DNA from: Daphnia carinata
Lineage: Eukaryota; Arthropoda; Branchiopoda; Diplostraca; Daphniidae
Reading direction: 5' to 3'
Length of the DNA: 64,000 bases
NCBI RefSeq assembly: GCF_022539665.2
Contig: NC_081336.1
Location: forward strand, 10,764,778-10,828,777
Shown here: one piece after another, positions 42,254-54,441 of the stretch
How positions within the stretch are numbered: position 1 is the first letter of the stretch
Layout: each line of letters opens with the position of its first letter
The notes under the pieces: model-generated
The model's database searches: none
The model's input: only the letters and a program-made list of their open reading frames with translations
Told to the model about the DNA's origin: nothing
Position numbers and translations under genes: made by a program

Positions 42254-44225
42254 AGTTTTTTGGTTTGTCAGCTGACATAGGTGATTAAAAGACGTGTACC
42301 ATAAACACCAAGCATTCTGTGGGCTTCACTTCTAAAACACACTCAGGGATGAAAACGTACAGAAGCACCATTAGTTTTTCTTAAGTTTTCCATTGGAATA
42401 TGACATATTTAACAGAAACTTTCGAACACAGCTTTCACCGTTCACACTTAGTCAGCAAGTAAATAGTGACACAGCAGCGTCATCTTGTTTTCCAATTAAC
42501 AACCGAAAAATTCATCAAAATTGAAAATATTGCTTTTTTGAGACGGGAACTGTATTGATGTGAACTCTTTAAACATACTTTTAGATCGTGAATCACTCAC
42601 ACACAATCACATTTTTTCACTGACTTTTATTTATTTATCCAAAAACCTAGATATTTCTAGGAAAATACATGATTTGGGTTCACAGTTCAACAAGGATGCT
42701 GATTGCGCTTCACACACATCTAGAAATTTCGCAAGTTGACGTATCTCTGGATTGTTAGCTAGTCAACATCTGCATGATAATACACTTTTCTTTTTTTTTT
42801 GAACAGCTGCAATGGTATTTCGGTCATAAGTTCCACGGAAAAATTTCTCCATTGAGGCAAGAACGCCAATTGTGCGTTATCTTGTGCCTATTTTCAATTA
42901 AATGGATACGCCGTCACTTTTCTGATCGGAAGAGCTCACTTTGGCCTGGAATATTGTTTTGAATGGTGTAATTAGTATACATTGCATACATTAAATTGGA
43001 TCAATTACTTTTTGGCATACGTTCAATTGTGTGAGGCTGTCAAACCGTCGACAGGTGGTATCTAAAGGAGGAAATCAGCTACGAGCTTGCGGACTCTAAA
43101 CAAACGCAAAACTAATAAAAAATTATAAAGATAGCCTGAAACCAAATTGTAAAGAAAATTAATTTTAGTTTCCAGCACTTCATCAATCAAACATCGTCAA
43201 CGTTGGCACAGGTGATTTTTCCATGTTCATTGTTTCAGGTCACCAATTTCTACTATATGATTCAAGAGGAAATGAGGTTACACGAACAGAAAATTAACCA
43301 TACAATTCAACTGATAGATAAAAACACCATGATGCGTGGAAGTGAAATACACCACATCACAACTGTTAAAACTGTCAGAACATTCACCACCCATGCAAAA
43401 CATTTTCTGATTCATTGATCTTCATCACCTAGCCTATACCACGAAAACCAAACACAATTAGTGCATAACGTTTTGCTGATGAAAGCTAACATATACCTGA
43501 CAAATTTACTGCAGACCAGCAATTCCTGATGGACACCCACACAACATTCCAGATAAACAAAACAGTAGTTATTCCTAAACAAACATCTTGCAATAGTGGT
43601 CAATATAATGCATTAACTGGTAAACATAAAATCTCACATGAACAACAAATGTGAACGGAACCATTCGAAAATGAGGTAAACAATTTCAAAAATGAATTTG
43701 CACAAAAAGGATTTTAACTAAAACACTACCAGAGAACGAAGTTTTTCCTTCCACCTTTTCCTAATTTTAAAATCAATTAAAGAAACATAATTGTTAAGCA
43801 AATCTCACTGTGTACCTTTTTGTTGGTTGAATTTGGGAATGGCTTACTAGTTGGAATAAGTTTTTTTCTTTTACCCCAGATTTGCTTTCCGGGCAGCGCA
43901 CTTCCAACTTTTTCTGCTGATCACAGTATCTGCATGACCCGCTGCAGAATTATCGCAAGTGAAGAGGAAATCGGGTCACAGATACAAAGGGGCACAGGTA
44001 CACGTTTATTTTCTTTAAATACCATAACGAGTGAAATAAACGAATCCGAAGAGCTTCGGTAATCATTCCAACTACCATAATTTTTTTGGCACTGAGCCTC
44101 CGTCAATTTTCTTTCCCAATCCTTTATAATTAAGAATCTGCCTTTAGAAAAATAAAACAAAAATCAGTGTAAATTTCTTATCAATTGAATTACCTAAAAC
44201 TGTGGAATCCTAGAGACATAATATT
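42254..44225. other. Duplicated non-coding stretch, no gene recognised
   Basis: Counterpart of 1140-3109; nothing identifiable as coding. Confidence 0.5.
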
Positions 44226-44882
44226 CTGCAAACTCTTTGAATCCCTTGAAAGCAGAAAAATTTCTGCTAAAAGGTCCATGTTAGCCAGATACAGGTCAAC
44301 TGGTACTTCCTTTTCGACTGGCATTGGCAGTGATAAATAACAAGTAGGATCAAATGCAACTGAGACCTCATCAGACCCCATACAAACCAAAGCCAATTTC
44401 AATACCCAACTAAAGAGATCTACTACTACAGAATCTATCTGTATTCTACTTATGATAAAATACCCAACATTCATGTGCAGCTTCCTGAAAAATAAAATGA
44501 GTTGGAACACAAGTGAACCTTGCTAATAAAAATTTGTAGCTATTTCACCTATATTTTGTCAGTGTCCATCGATGCAAGACTTCTTCAAAATCGGATTCAG
44601 ATGTTCGTCTAAGCCCCCCAGAACAACGTAGAGTAGTTCTCGCGAAGCAGGGTGCTGGTATCCGGGAAACTGCAGAGCAAATCTACCGACTTGCAACTTA
44701 CCCAATTCAAAATCGTTACGATGCACAAGTTAAAAACCTAGCTTTTACAAAGCAAGTAAATGGTATACCTTAAATACACTCGAAGGTAATGCATGGTCAC
44801 CTTGGTAAGGTGTCCGCCAGACCACATCGTTCGTACAAGATGGCGCCGAGCATTTGCAGTTCCTCCCTTGGATTTCACCTAC
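44226..44882 (-). pseudogene. USP4/15-type deubiquitinase relic (copy E)
   Basis: Counterpart of 3110-3765 with the same FALQFPGYQ and SVAFDPTCYLSLP exons and small differences, such as ANMDLL in place of ANVDLL and a 3-bp loss near 44617. Confidence 0.75.
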
Positions 44883-45468
44883 AAAAATAAAGGTCTGCCA
44901 CGTTCGGCTGCCGTGATATAACTAGCCGCTACGACGCCATGATAAATGTGGCCATCAGCAGCTCAGCTCAGCACAGCACCTGGGCCACCTAGCGACTAGC
45001 CCCCTACGAGCCTAAAGCAAATATTTTGTTTGACAAATAAGACTTTAATTGAATAAAAAAAAATTTTTTTAATGGGATGGGAAGAAAAAAAATCTAGGTA
45101 TTGAAATAAACCACAAAAAAAACAACAGAAAGACTAAGAACTTAATCTAATTAAATCAATGTGCGTTGGTTCGTACGATGTTTCGTCGACTGGATAATTC
45201 GCAACAAGGTGACTTTTCTAATAACTTATACATCTACTTACTAATGCCATCAACTTTCGTTTTTCAAAATACGGAATTACATGACATCACGTATTTTACC
45301 GCCTGCTCCCTCCGAGACTCTTACGGCGCTATACACCATTTTTATTAAAATCTTTTGGTTATGGGGAACTTACTGAACAATGAGTCGTGTAATTTATTGT
45401 TTCCAATCTATTTTACAGAAGCCAAGCCACTACCTGTATGCACCATCATTGACGAGAGCGGTAGGTTG
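44883..45468. other. Intergenic
   Basis: Counterpart of 3766-4355; no gene seen. Confidence 0.4.
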
Positions 45469-46969
45469 TCAGGTTAGGCTGAATCTTTCCATAAGTTTAC
45501 CCTGTTCCGTGAGATTTTTTCTAACTTTTGTCCTCATATAATAGATGGGGCAATCTCGGCTAAATGTGGCAAACGATTAGTATTAAGTATGTAACATGAT
45601 TAGGATATCACTCAAACTATTTACTTGCAACAAAGAATCTCTTCGTTGAGACTTCCCTGGCACCGTTGACATTCTGTCCATAAACGATTAAACTTCTCTT
45701 CGAGAGCATAAAGTTGGCCAATTTCCCTCTGGTAGAACTCCGATTCTTTCGGCTTGCAAAATCTGTTTAAATTGGAACAGCAAATTTAACAAACATCGCC
45801 GAGATAGGCAGAAATTAGACTTACTTGCATACAGCACTATCGTCTGGAAGGACGGTTTTGCATCCAACACAGGTGGATTTGCGTGTGGTAAAGCTAGCCA
45901 ATCCACCAATTTTTGAAGTAACAAATGAAGGCGTCCGGGTATGGTAACCATCTACAATACGGAATACAAACCGTTCAATTATGTCAAGCAAATAAAGGCG
46001 ATAAGTCCATGTTTACGTAGCAACAATGATTCCGCTTTAGATCCAAGTATGGGTTCCAAAATCCGAACAAGGGGTTTTGAAAGCTGATTTTCCAAATGGT
46101 ATGGGGCATCAATAGGTACGCTGTATTCCATTACAAAAATAGGGTTTACCGTCTAAAGAAGACGTATGAAAACTTAATAGTTCATGAGAAATTTGAAATC
46201 CAAAGACGAATCTTGAGGTAGGCTGGTGTACTTTTAGCGGCTGCGATAATGACATACGGAACTCGATCCCCTAATTTTGGGGTTGTACCAGCATCTCGCT
46301 TACGCATCTTGTGAGCTAGTTCCACATGTGCCTGTTTGCTGGCGTAGTCTTTATCTGTTTTAGTCAGCTCCTTTTTAATAAAAGAAAGCAAACGGATAAA
46401 ATCACAGTATTCCAAAACATAGTTACGCCCTACCTTGGTAATCATCAGAAGTGAGATATCGACTTTGTTGCGCAGCAAGTCGAAAATAGATTGTTTGGCG
46501 TATTCTAGTGCTCCACCCGGATCTCTAAGAGAAAATATCAAAACCTCAAACTTTGAATACTAAAACTGATGACTTTTTGTTTACCGATCAATCAAACTTT
46601 TCTGCAGACCAGCTATTGATAAGATTGGCAACGAGTTGACAATTATCACGACGAACAGTTTCTAAACCCTTACAATCCATTTTGTCAAACTTTTCAGGTT
46701 TGGTCCAATACAATCCTGGATACCTGTGAAGACAGAAACAGACAGTGCAACTGGTATCTCATCTAACAAGTCTTTATAAATCAGAACCGTAATTACCTCT
46801 TTTCGTTGATCAATAAATAGGGGTAATAGACTTTTTCGAATTCCAAATTAATGGGTTTGACAAATTTTGCCGACACAAATGCGGCAGCTTCTCGGCCTAA
46901 TTCCATGGCTTCGGCCACCGTGGGTACACCGAATTTCACCATTACGGAATCTGTGTTACCATAGATTAC
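45469..46969 (-). pseudogene. POLD1: DNA polymerase delta C-terminal relic (copy E)
   Basis: Same exon series and shared lesions as the tandem copies, including YGNTDSVM. Extra substitutions include DPGGALEY for [15 protein letters not shown] for VERNYVL and LKIRLW for LKVRLW. It is the most diverged of the five relics. Confidence 0.87.
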
Positions 46970-46980
46970 CTGACGTGACA

Positions 46981-47906
46981 CTAATTGAGAAAATCCTCGA
47001 GTCGCCCCGCGGTCGCGACAAGAGTATTGCACCCAGCTTGAAGATTTGACCGATGATGGCTCGTGACAGTTCCTTGATATATGACAGATTTTAAAACCGA
47101 ATTGTAGGAGAATTTACACGCCCCGCGGTGAATTTGAATCGAAAATTCACGAGTGCGTGCGACAATTACAACTTCTGGCTTTTGAACCATGGCGGGGATG
47201 CACCAGAAACACCTTGTTCTAACAATATGTTCATAAACGGTACCAAGTACGCCGCCTATATGAAAAAATGTGAAATTTTAGATGACTTAATCAACGAATG
47301 TCACGAAGGGTTTCTTGAGTATCTTAAATGCAATTGGACCTTTTCGTAGTCGCAATCACAGACGTGCCCACTCAAAATTACTTTTACCTCAACTTACCCA
47401 GTTCATATCGACCCATTCGAATCAAGTTAGTACGAAGGCATCAAGGTTTCAAAATTACACAGCGTTCATTAATTGGATTACCGTTTTGCCGGAGCCCGTG
47501 ACAGCACAAGTAATCAAATCTCTTTTGGCAAGAATATCTGCAACTGAAGCTTTCTGTATAGGTGTTGATTTTATGTAGCCAGCAATCTTAATGTTTTGAA
47601 GTAGTAGTGGGCGCAGGCCGGCTTCTTCGAATGATGTTATTTATCGAGGTACATCTTTTTCTGTAACCTAAAGCAAATCCAAATAGATATTTTCAAAACA
47701 TAAACTACTGTTTCGAAAAATGGTTTACCTGGAGGACGACTTTATCAAAATTGTTAAAGTGTTCCCCACAGACGATCCCCTTAAACAGTTCCTTTTCATC
47801 GCATGTCACAGCTTCTGGAATGTATTGTTCACGCAGCTTTCCGTCGATTCATGAATAGATTCGGGCAGCATTTCGAGGTGTGGCCGGACTCGGCTGGAGA
47901 TTCGGG
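46981..47906 (-). pseudogene. Vasa-like DEAD-box relic (copy E)
   Basis: Same fragment as the other copies: TPIQK, GSGKT, altered motif Ia, ending at the GRLEDFLN region. Confidence 0.82.
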
Positions 47907-47921
47907 CTGAGAAATAGTTAA

Positions 47922-48560
47922 TCATGGAAACTCACCGACATCCACGACGGAATAAGTAAACGATGTTGTCCTCGTAGATATGGCATCCACTGTTATGTCA
48001 TCCCCGTCGGATTTGCCGTCCCCTTTCTTGCACTTTGGTAACAGGAAGCAAATGGTTGCTAGTCCCTATAGAAGGAAATAAACAATACATCTAATTATTT
48101 GTTAATAGTCATTTTTGCATAAAACTTAACACTGTAATTTGGACAGAGAAGACGACGACAGCCGTCATTTGGAAACCAATGTGGTCCACTAAAATGCCAG
48201 TCCCAGCGCGTGAAACAAAACGCCCAGCACCACTAAGAGACGACCATATACCGGCAACAAGCCCGTGAGTACTGGGATTATCCGGATAACCAGCATGTCT
48301 ATTATCAAAACGAAAAAAAAAAAAAAAGAAATGAATACTGGTACAGTAAATTGATTTTTTTAAATGTGGCTTACATAGCTTCTCTCATGGCATCAACGAC
48401 CCCCGAAACTTGTTGCCCTGCAAACGCAACTCCACTTAGTGCCAATGCCATACCGACAACAGCTAGATTTCTAAAATAAAATCAAATAATGATACTAGTT
48501 AAATGGTTTGAATTTGAGAATTGAAATCAAAAGTACCGATCAATAGGAACGAAGCGAAAA
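47922..48560 (-). pseudogene. SLC18B1-like 3' exons (copy E, truncated)
   Basis: The last three exons and tail of the transporter. A substitution changes the Met of CFMLPK, and the sequence is cut at 48560 where unrelated T-rich DNA begins. Confidence 0.82.
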
Positions 48561-48882
48561 GGCCTTTTTTTTATTTTTTATTTTCTAATGTCCCCCATTC
48601 GCCTCGTGTTGAGTGTAACCTTCAACTTAATGGCCTATTTTTTTTTTTTAATCTTTTCTGGGGGGGGGGGGGTTGGAGGGGAGACGAAAATCGTGCTCTC
48701 ACCTGTAAACTTAGGGAATAATAGAACGAATCTAGTTCCATTGCAGATTTCGGTATTGTGCAGGGCGTTTTTGATTTTCCATTGCATTACAATCGAGTGT
48801 TGTAATGTGACCGGAAGTAAGATCATTTCATCCAACATGCTTTGTTTGACCGCAAGAGCTAGTCTGTCAAGGATGACACAAC
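48561..48882. other. Intergenic with a 12-G run
   Basis: No gene. T runs and a poly-G tract at about 48660-48672 lie between the duplication end and the gypsy LTR. Confidence 0.5.
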
Positions 48883-49530
48883 TGTAAAGCATTCTTTTAG
48901 TAATAAAAGAACGTCTTTACGTGATTTAAAGACAAGTTGTAATAAGAAAATGAACTCGGGAAGGCGTTACCACAATGCCGAATATATTTTATTCTAATAG
49001 GCCGAAGATAATAAACGAATTACACAGATATAGAATATAAATGGGAAACGGAAATACAAAATGGAGTCAGGTGAGTCTAGTCTTACCGTCACCGCCGTGG
49101 CGAAGATGGAATAAAGATGTCAAATATATTTGAAGAAATAGACAGCACTTGTAGCACTAAGAATGAGAACTGGTACTGGAAATAACTGAATGGCTGAAGA
49201 GAACTGTAGGAATATAGAACTAACTTTTGGGAACAAAAAGAGCATCCTTTTATACGTTTTACAGGCTTAAGGGAACATAGCATTTCCGACAAAATGAGCT
49301 CCGGATGTCGTACGCAGGAACATTTCATATTCACGGAAATGCATGGCGCGACTTCCTACTCATGCAGATTCATCCAATCGGAAATAAGTAGAGCACAAGG
49401 TACAATATAAAAATAGAATTCAACGAAAGGGCAACAACACTTGAATTATGATATCTATAAGAAATAAAGACAGCGGATATAATATATAATCATATTAATA
49501 AAACAAACAATCAAAACACAATATAATTCA
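48883..49530 (-). repeat. Gypsy element 3' LTR
   Basis: 648 bp, written TGTAAAGC...ATTCA on the plus strand. It matches 61900-62553 over its whole length apart from a 6-bp indel in an AATCAT repeat. Confidence 0.92.
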
Positions 49531-49593
49531 ATAAAAATTGTATTTTATGACTTCGTTACATCACTCCCGGCGGTGCGAGATTACGTCCCGTAA

Positions 49594-51279
49594 TCAGACT
49601 TCATAAGCGAAATCCGGTTCTGGTTCTTGAATTGGGCGACAGCATAACTTGCTGATGAGTCCGAAAAATCCACAGCCATAACAGATACGTAGAAAAAGTA
49701 GACCAAGGAGGCAAAGTACACCAATAAAGAAATAATTTTTAATAGTTTCCCACCAGCTAGTATAAGAGTTCACTCCAGATGCTGATAACAAAACGTTGGT
49801 CACACTTGGTCGATTATTGGCCGAAAATTCACTCGGCGAATGTTCATTCATAGCTGCGGCAATATCAGCCATAATACTCATATGATCCATAATAGTTTCA
49901 CCATACGCAGGGTTACTTTTATGTTCATAGTCAAAAAATTTCACATCTTCATAACGAAAAGAATGCGCAAGGTCTTGTACCGGTAAGACGATGCTTGCGT
50001 TCACGGGCTTCCAAGTGGTATTGCGAAACGCATAAGGTACGTCATTGAAGTTCACAAATCCATTAGTCCAATAACACGGCGAATATTTAACAAGTTCCCA
50101 ACCATCTAAATTAATGGTATAGTTTTTAAATTTTGGTTGCGGTCCACAAGACGTTATGACGGTCTCGAAGGTCACATTTAAAGGTTTGCACGATATGACA
50201 ATGGCAGTTTTTCCAAATGCTTGTAATTTTGTGCATTTGGGTAGATCTAGATGCGAAGCAGCTAACCAGCCATTATATTGTGCTGCAATAATTGCTCTTA
50301 CATGTTTGGCCTTTCTTGAATCACATTGTAAGATTTGGATTAATCGTGATAGTTCATTTTCATGGTCCGTAAATTGATCACGAATATATTGCAAGTTAGC
50401 GGGATGATCCAAATTTTGAGCGCTAGGTGGCGCGGGGTCCGCCAATGTTATTGTCAACAAATTTTCCATGATGGCCGCCGTTGTAACGAAGAGTTTTGAT
50501 TGGCCGACGATGTTAAAAGCATCAGATTTCTTTGAACAAGAGTTTTGTATGGGAATACAACGCGGTTGAAAAGATAAATGAAAATCCAATTGTTTTTTAT
50601 CATCTTGAAGGCGAAAAATTCTGTCATTGCCCGTTTTTCGGATTAATTTCCCAATTCCAGATTCAATAAGATGAGCTTTGGGTTCAGTACGCTGAGTATA
50701 GGTTTTGTCCCAAACCAACGTTAAATGATTATGCGACAAATGACCTGTTGACGCGGAAGCAATACCAATAGGTGTGGAAAAATTACCATCTTCAATATCT
50801 TGATAAAGACGAATTTTCTCGAGCGCACAATTGACAATTTCCACATCAATTGTTTGTAACCAACGACCGAAAATTTGAGGTTCACGATCAAAAACATATT
50901 TATTTTCTGTAGCACTCATTTTTTGATCGTCGCACCGGAGACTGTTAATCATATCGTTGCACTCATTAGACGTAATGTCAAGCGGAATTTTGTCAGGCAC
51001 AATCACTAATTGTCCAAAAAAATTCATGGTGACATGGCGTATTTGTTTCCATTTAGCACAAATATGTCCAGGAAAATGAACAGCCGCACGCACTTCACTA
51101 TATATAGAATATTGTACGTCAGCGGAATGTTTATCATTTATTTCCGGATGACAATCGGCATCCGAAAATTGAATTATTCCCATCTTCGACGACTCGGTAC
51201 AATCACATACGGTCGCGTCAAATGCTCGAACGTTAAGTCCGTAAAGACATAACAGTAACAAAATGGACAAGGACGACAT
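49594..51279 (-). CDS. env: Envelope-like glycoprotein of the gypsy element
   Basis: The frame is open from 51495, but the first 72 codons translate a poly-A and TA tract. The likely start is ATG at 51279, which opens a signal peptide (SSLSILLLLCLYG) before a Cys-rich ectodomain. Near residue 440 of the long frame, a CGPQP motif precedes DGWELVKYSPCYW. A predicted membrane span (YFFIGVLCLLGLLFLRI) lies close to the C terminus, followed by a short tail with CCRP. There are several N-X-S/T sites. Retroelements acquire such genes from viruses. The DGWEL/PCYW style recalls glycoproteins of invertebrate negative-strand RNA viruses (chuvirus-like); this is an inference. No furin site or fusion peptide was identified with confidence. 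Confidence 0.75.
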   Translation of the reverse strand: MSSLSILLLLCLYGLNVRAFDATVCDCTESSKMGIIQFSDADCHPEINDKHSADVQYSIYSEVRAAVHFPGHICAKWKQIRHVTMNFFGQLVIVPDKIPLDITSNECNDMINSLRCDDQKMSATENKYVFDREPQIFGRWLQTIDVEIVNCALEKIRLYQDIEDGNFSTPIGIASASTGHLSHNHLTLVWDKTYTQRTEPKAHLIESGIGKLIRKTGNDRIFRLQDDKKQLDFHLSFQPRCIPIQNSCSKKSDAFNIVGQSKLFVTTAAIMENLLTITLADPAPPSAQNLDHPANLQYIRDQFTDHENELSRLIQILQCDSRKAKHVRAIIAAQYNGWLAASHLDLPKCTKLQAFGKTAIVISCKPLNVTFETVITSCGPQPKFKNYTINLDGWELVKYSPCYWTNGFVNFNDVPYAFRNTTWKPVNASIVLPVQDLAHSFRYEDVKFFDYEHKSNPAYGETIMDHMSIMADIAAAMNEHSPSEFSANNRPSVTNVLLSASGVNSYTSWWETIKNYFFIGVLCLLGLLFLRICYGCGFFGLISKLCCRPIQEPEPDFAYEV

Positions 51280-51359
51280 TTCTACATACGCAAAAAAAAA
51301 CAATACATAAGAAAAATTTAAACCGAGCAGTGGCCAAAAATATTCTACATCGACATTGG

Positions 51360-51402
<43 letters not shown>

Positions 51403-52753
51403 TATATATATATAGAGATATTGAGAATAGAATAAAAGACAAGAGGAAAAAGAAAGTAAAAGTAAAAATTTTGCCGTCGGCTCCCAAAAGGTCAACTATT
51501 TCCCGTCGGTTTTTCAGTAACTGCGCTACGACAAAGGATAGGGAATAAAAGGGTGTCGCATTATAACTGTGTTTTCGGGCATAAGGAAAAATTATTTTTA
51601 ATCGAAAATGATATCATTGGAAAGAGGAAAAAACGCGCGTAATTATCAAAAAGAAAGAATAGAAAAAGATTGGTTCGTTTAATTATGCGGAGAAGAAAAG
51701 AAACGTTAAAAATTTCACGGCGGAAAAAGTCCGTGCGCGAAAGGTCAAACTCGGATTTTCATTTTTTTCTAAGTCCAACGCAGGGAAAAGGGACTTGGCT
51801 AGGAACGAAAGGAAAAGAATGTGAAATACGAACGGGTGGGCGGAGCCAATGCGCCTTGAGGGGAAACAAGGAATTTTCCGAATACGAATGCAAGTGTATG
51901 GAAAGGCTTGTTAGTTGCCCTCCGGCAAAAAGAGGGAGCAAAAATATTTTTCTCTACTTGGTTCAAAATGTCTGTACACTTCAAAATTGAAGAAGGAACG
52001 GAAGGAGGTGTGAAAGGGAGATGATAAAACTCAACGAAAGGAAATATATTTCTTAGCTCGCTGGGAAGTGTTGGGGCAGCTTCAGTGTGTAAGAAAAGGA
52101 AAGTGAAAAGAGGTAAGAAAAGGAGGTTGATAAAAGTAAACGAAAGAAAATATAACCCCTCACTTGCTGCGAAGTGTTGGAATAGCTTTAGTGTTCAACG
52201 GAAAAGACAAGTGAAAAGAAGTGTATAGTGAGGGTCGCGTTGGGGAAAATCTGGGCGGTGGCTACATTTCATAAGAAGAAATACAGAAAAAGTGGCTTGG
52301 GGGTGCTGTAAAAAGAAGAGTTGTGTGTGCGAAATAATTTTGTGCAACTATAACAGAAGTTTTAGTTTTCTTAGAGTGAATACGTTCACTGCACGAAATA
52401 TATATTGTGTTAGTGTTGTTATTCTATGAAATGCGAACCAATACACGAAAATTTTTTTTTTTTTTTTTTTTTTTTTCAACTACCTTAAACGCCCTTTTAT
52501 TATCTGGTTATAATTTTTATGTTTTTGTTTTCTCCAAAAAAAAAAAAAAAAAAAAATGTATATTATGTTAGTGTCGTTATTTTATGAAATGTGAAACAAT
52601 ACATAATTTTGAAACTACCTTAGTACTCATTTTGACACTTCGAAAAAGAAATAGGTTGGTGAACAAAAGGGAAGTTAAGGTATAAAACAAAATAAGTGCG
52701 AATACACAACAAAAATTTACGTATTCCCTTATCACTTTCATTTCATTCTCTCC

Positions 52754-52791
<38 letters not shown>

Positions 52792-53006
52792 CAAACAGGT
52801 GATTTGTATATACGTCAGGTGATATAGGTATCATGACGTGAGAGCACCTTTATGTCTGGTTTTATAAAGAGGAAAAACATTCAAATACAATATGAAATCA
52901 AAATCTGTATATAGTATTTAATAGATTACAACGGGGCACATAAGATACAAGTATAAAAGGGATGAATGTGGGTAAAACAATAACATAAAGACAATGTAAC
53001 GAAAGG
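51280..53006. other. Long non-coding interval of the gypsy element with homopolymer tracts
   Basis: About 1.7 kb without a supported gene. T runs at about 51362-51399 (followed by TATATA), 52452-52476 and 52759-52791, and an A run at 52536-52556. The 106-codon plus-strand frame at 51670-51990 is antisense to the element and has no motif. It may hold the env mRNA leader. Confidence 0.55.
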
Positions 53007-53513
53007 CTAATCACCGATGGTTATGACCACCGGGCCGCTGGGGCGCCTTCCGGCCCGTCCGCAGGTGGGGCATACGTCTTGTATCCACCATTGGGATAAC
53101 GCCCAATTGTGTGGTGGAGGCATACGGTTTTGCGGGTCAAGCTCCAGGATCTCCTGAAGTTTTTCCACTGATCGTTTCCATTGACCCTCGTTTAGAGCTT
53201 TGTGTAGCTCTAGTTTTAGAATTCCGGTTCGAAGGTTCAGGTAGTGCAGGTTGAGGTCGCGTTGGGTAGGCCAGTTAGGGGAAACGGCCAAGAGTTCCGA
53301 GAGTGGCCTGAGTCGGATCGGGTTGGGGTGCGCCGGTGTGGGGGGCGGGTTGCTGTGGTTCCGGGGCGGAATAGATGGTGGTGTAACACGGCCAGATGGC
53401 CCCGCTTCCGGCTCCCCGAAATCAATTGGCCTCAGCCGCCAAGCCCGGTCGGAACTATGCCGACGAGTAGTGTATGATGGTAGCCGATGGCCTCTGTTGT
53501 TATCCTTTGGCAT
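53007..53513 (-). CDS. Accessory ORF 2 of the gypsy element, 168 aa
   Basis: A basic, proline-rich first half (PSIPPRNHSNPPPTP) is followed by a helical segment LELHKALNEGQWKRSVEKL and the motif ILELDPQNRMPPPHNW. A CPTC pair and a short tail follow. The second half is clearly paralogous to the 194-aa ORF just upstream in transcription (LQLHIRQENWKRAVLKL, ILDLDPENRSPP, CRFC). Function unknown. The single CxxC could bind metal as a dimer. It does not match a retroviral accessory protein I know. Confidence 0.65.
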   Translation of the reverse strand: MPKDNNRGHRLPSYTTRRHSSDRAWRLRPIDFGEPEAGPSGRVTPPSIPPRNHSNPPPTPAHPNPIRLRPLSELLAVSPNWPTQRDLNLHYLNLRTGILKLELHKALNEGQWKRSVEKLQEILELDPQNRMPPPHNWALSQWWIQDVCPTCGRAGRRPSGPVVITIGD

Positions 53514-54441
53514 TTTTCGGAAAAAAAAAAAACTTTTCTTGACAGAACGACGTTACGAGTTGCGATGAAGGATTGATTCCCGGCCATCCAACAGCGTCGA
53601 ATATATTTTAAGATATTGATGTCGTCAGCTGTGTTGAACAATTTCTCGGAATCGGGAACTAGTTCCCTTTGTTTTTCAAAAACGACACGTTGAATGCCTT
53701 ATTTTAATTGCTTCTTCTTGACGTTGTAAGCAAATCTTCCGTTGCTGAATCCACTATTGATGCAAGCGAGAGCAGATGTAATCTTATAGGGGAACATTCG
53801 GACAGTAGCGGATTACAAATTCCCCGAAACACAGAAACATATACAAAATTCATGTATATCTAACATTAACATATATATCAGGAGTAACAAGTGGTACAAT
53901 TAATCATAAATAGGAGAAATCATACAGCTCATCATCGAAATTCATATATATATACATATATACGTGTGTACATATATATATATATGCGTTTCCTGCATTC
54001 GCACCTCTTGTCATCGTACCCTTGTCCGATTTGATTACAGTAAAGTAATACTACTCTTCAACTATTGATATTTGCATTCAGTTTTTTCCTACTCTTATTG
54101 TTATATTTTTATTTGTTTTATGTTAAGTCCTCCTCACCCATGTATCATAGAAGAGAAACTCTCCTATCATCACAGGGAAATAGTAAATAATAATGAAGTG
54201 AAAAAAAAAAAAAAATTATACGAGGTTCGGAACCTAAGCGTACATATATTTGAACGTCGGACGAGCGAATATAAGAGATGCCATGCCATACAAGTCGGTG
54301 GAAAATACAAACATGAATATAAAAGAGAATAATCGTAAGAACTCATACACAAAAAGGGTAACATTACTCATACACAAAAGCACTAAAACAAAGAGAATAA
54401 AAGAATTTATTAAAGTGACGAAAATATCGGTTCATCTTCCT
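53514..54441. other. AT-rich spacer between the two accessory ORFs
   Basis: No supported gene. A TATATA-rich stretch at 53945-53985 and an A run at 54198-54214 are present. The 86- and 94-codon plus-strand frames are antisense and motif-free. Confidence 0.5.

Larger units (their letters stand above)
42165..48560. repeat. Segmental duplication, right copy (partner 1051-7563)
   Basis: Same orientation as the left copy. It contains a scrap of the LINE, the USP relic, Pol delta relic, Vasa relic and transporter 3' exons. It carries more substitutions than units 1-3 differ among themselves, so it separated earlier. It ends at 48560 in a transporter exon. Confidence 0.93.

Noticed and set aside
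51280-51495. Extended N terminus of the env ORF
   Set aside because: It translates a poly-A/TA tract into poly-Lys and Tyr-Ile repeats. The downstream ATG with a signal peptide is a better start.
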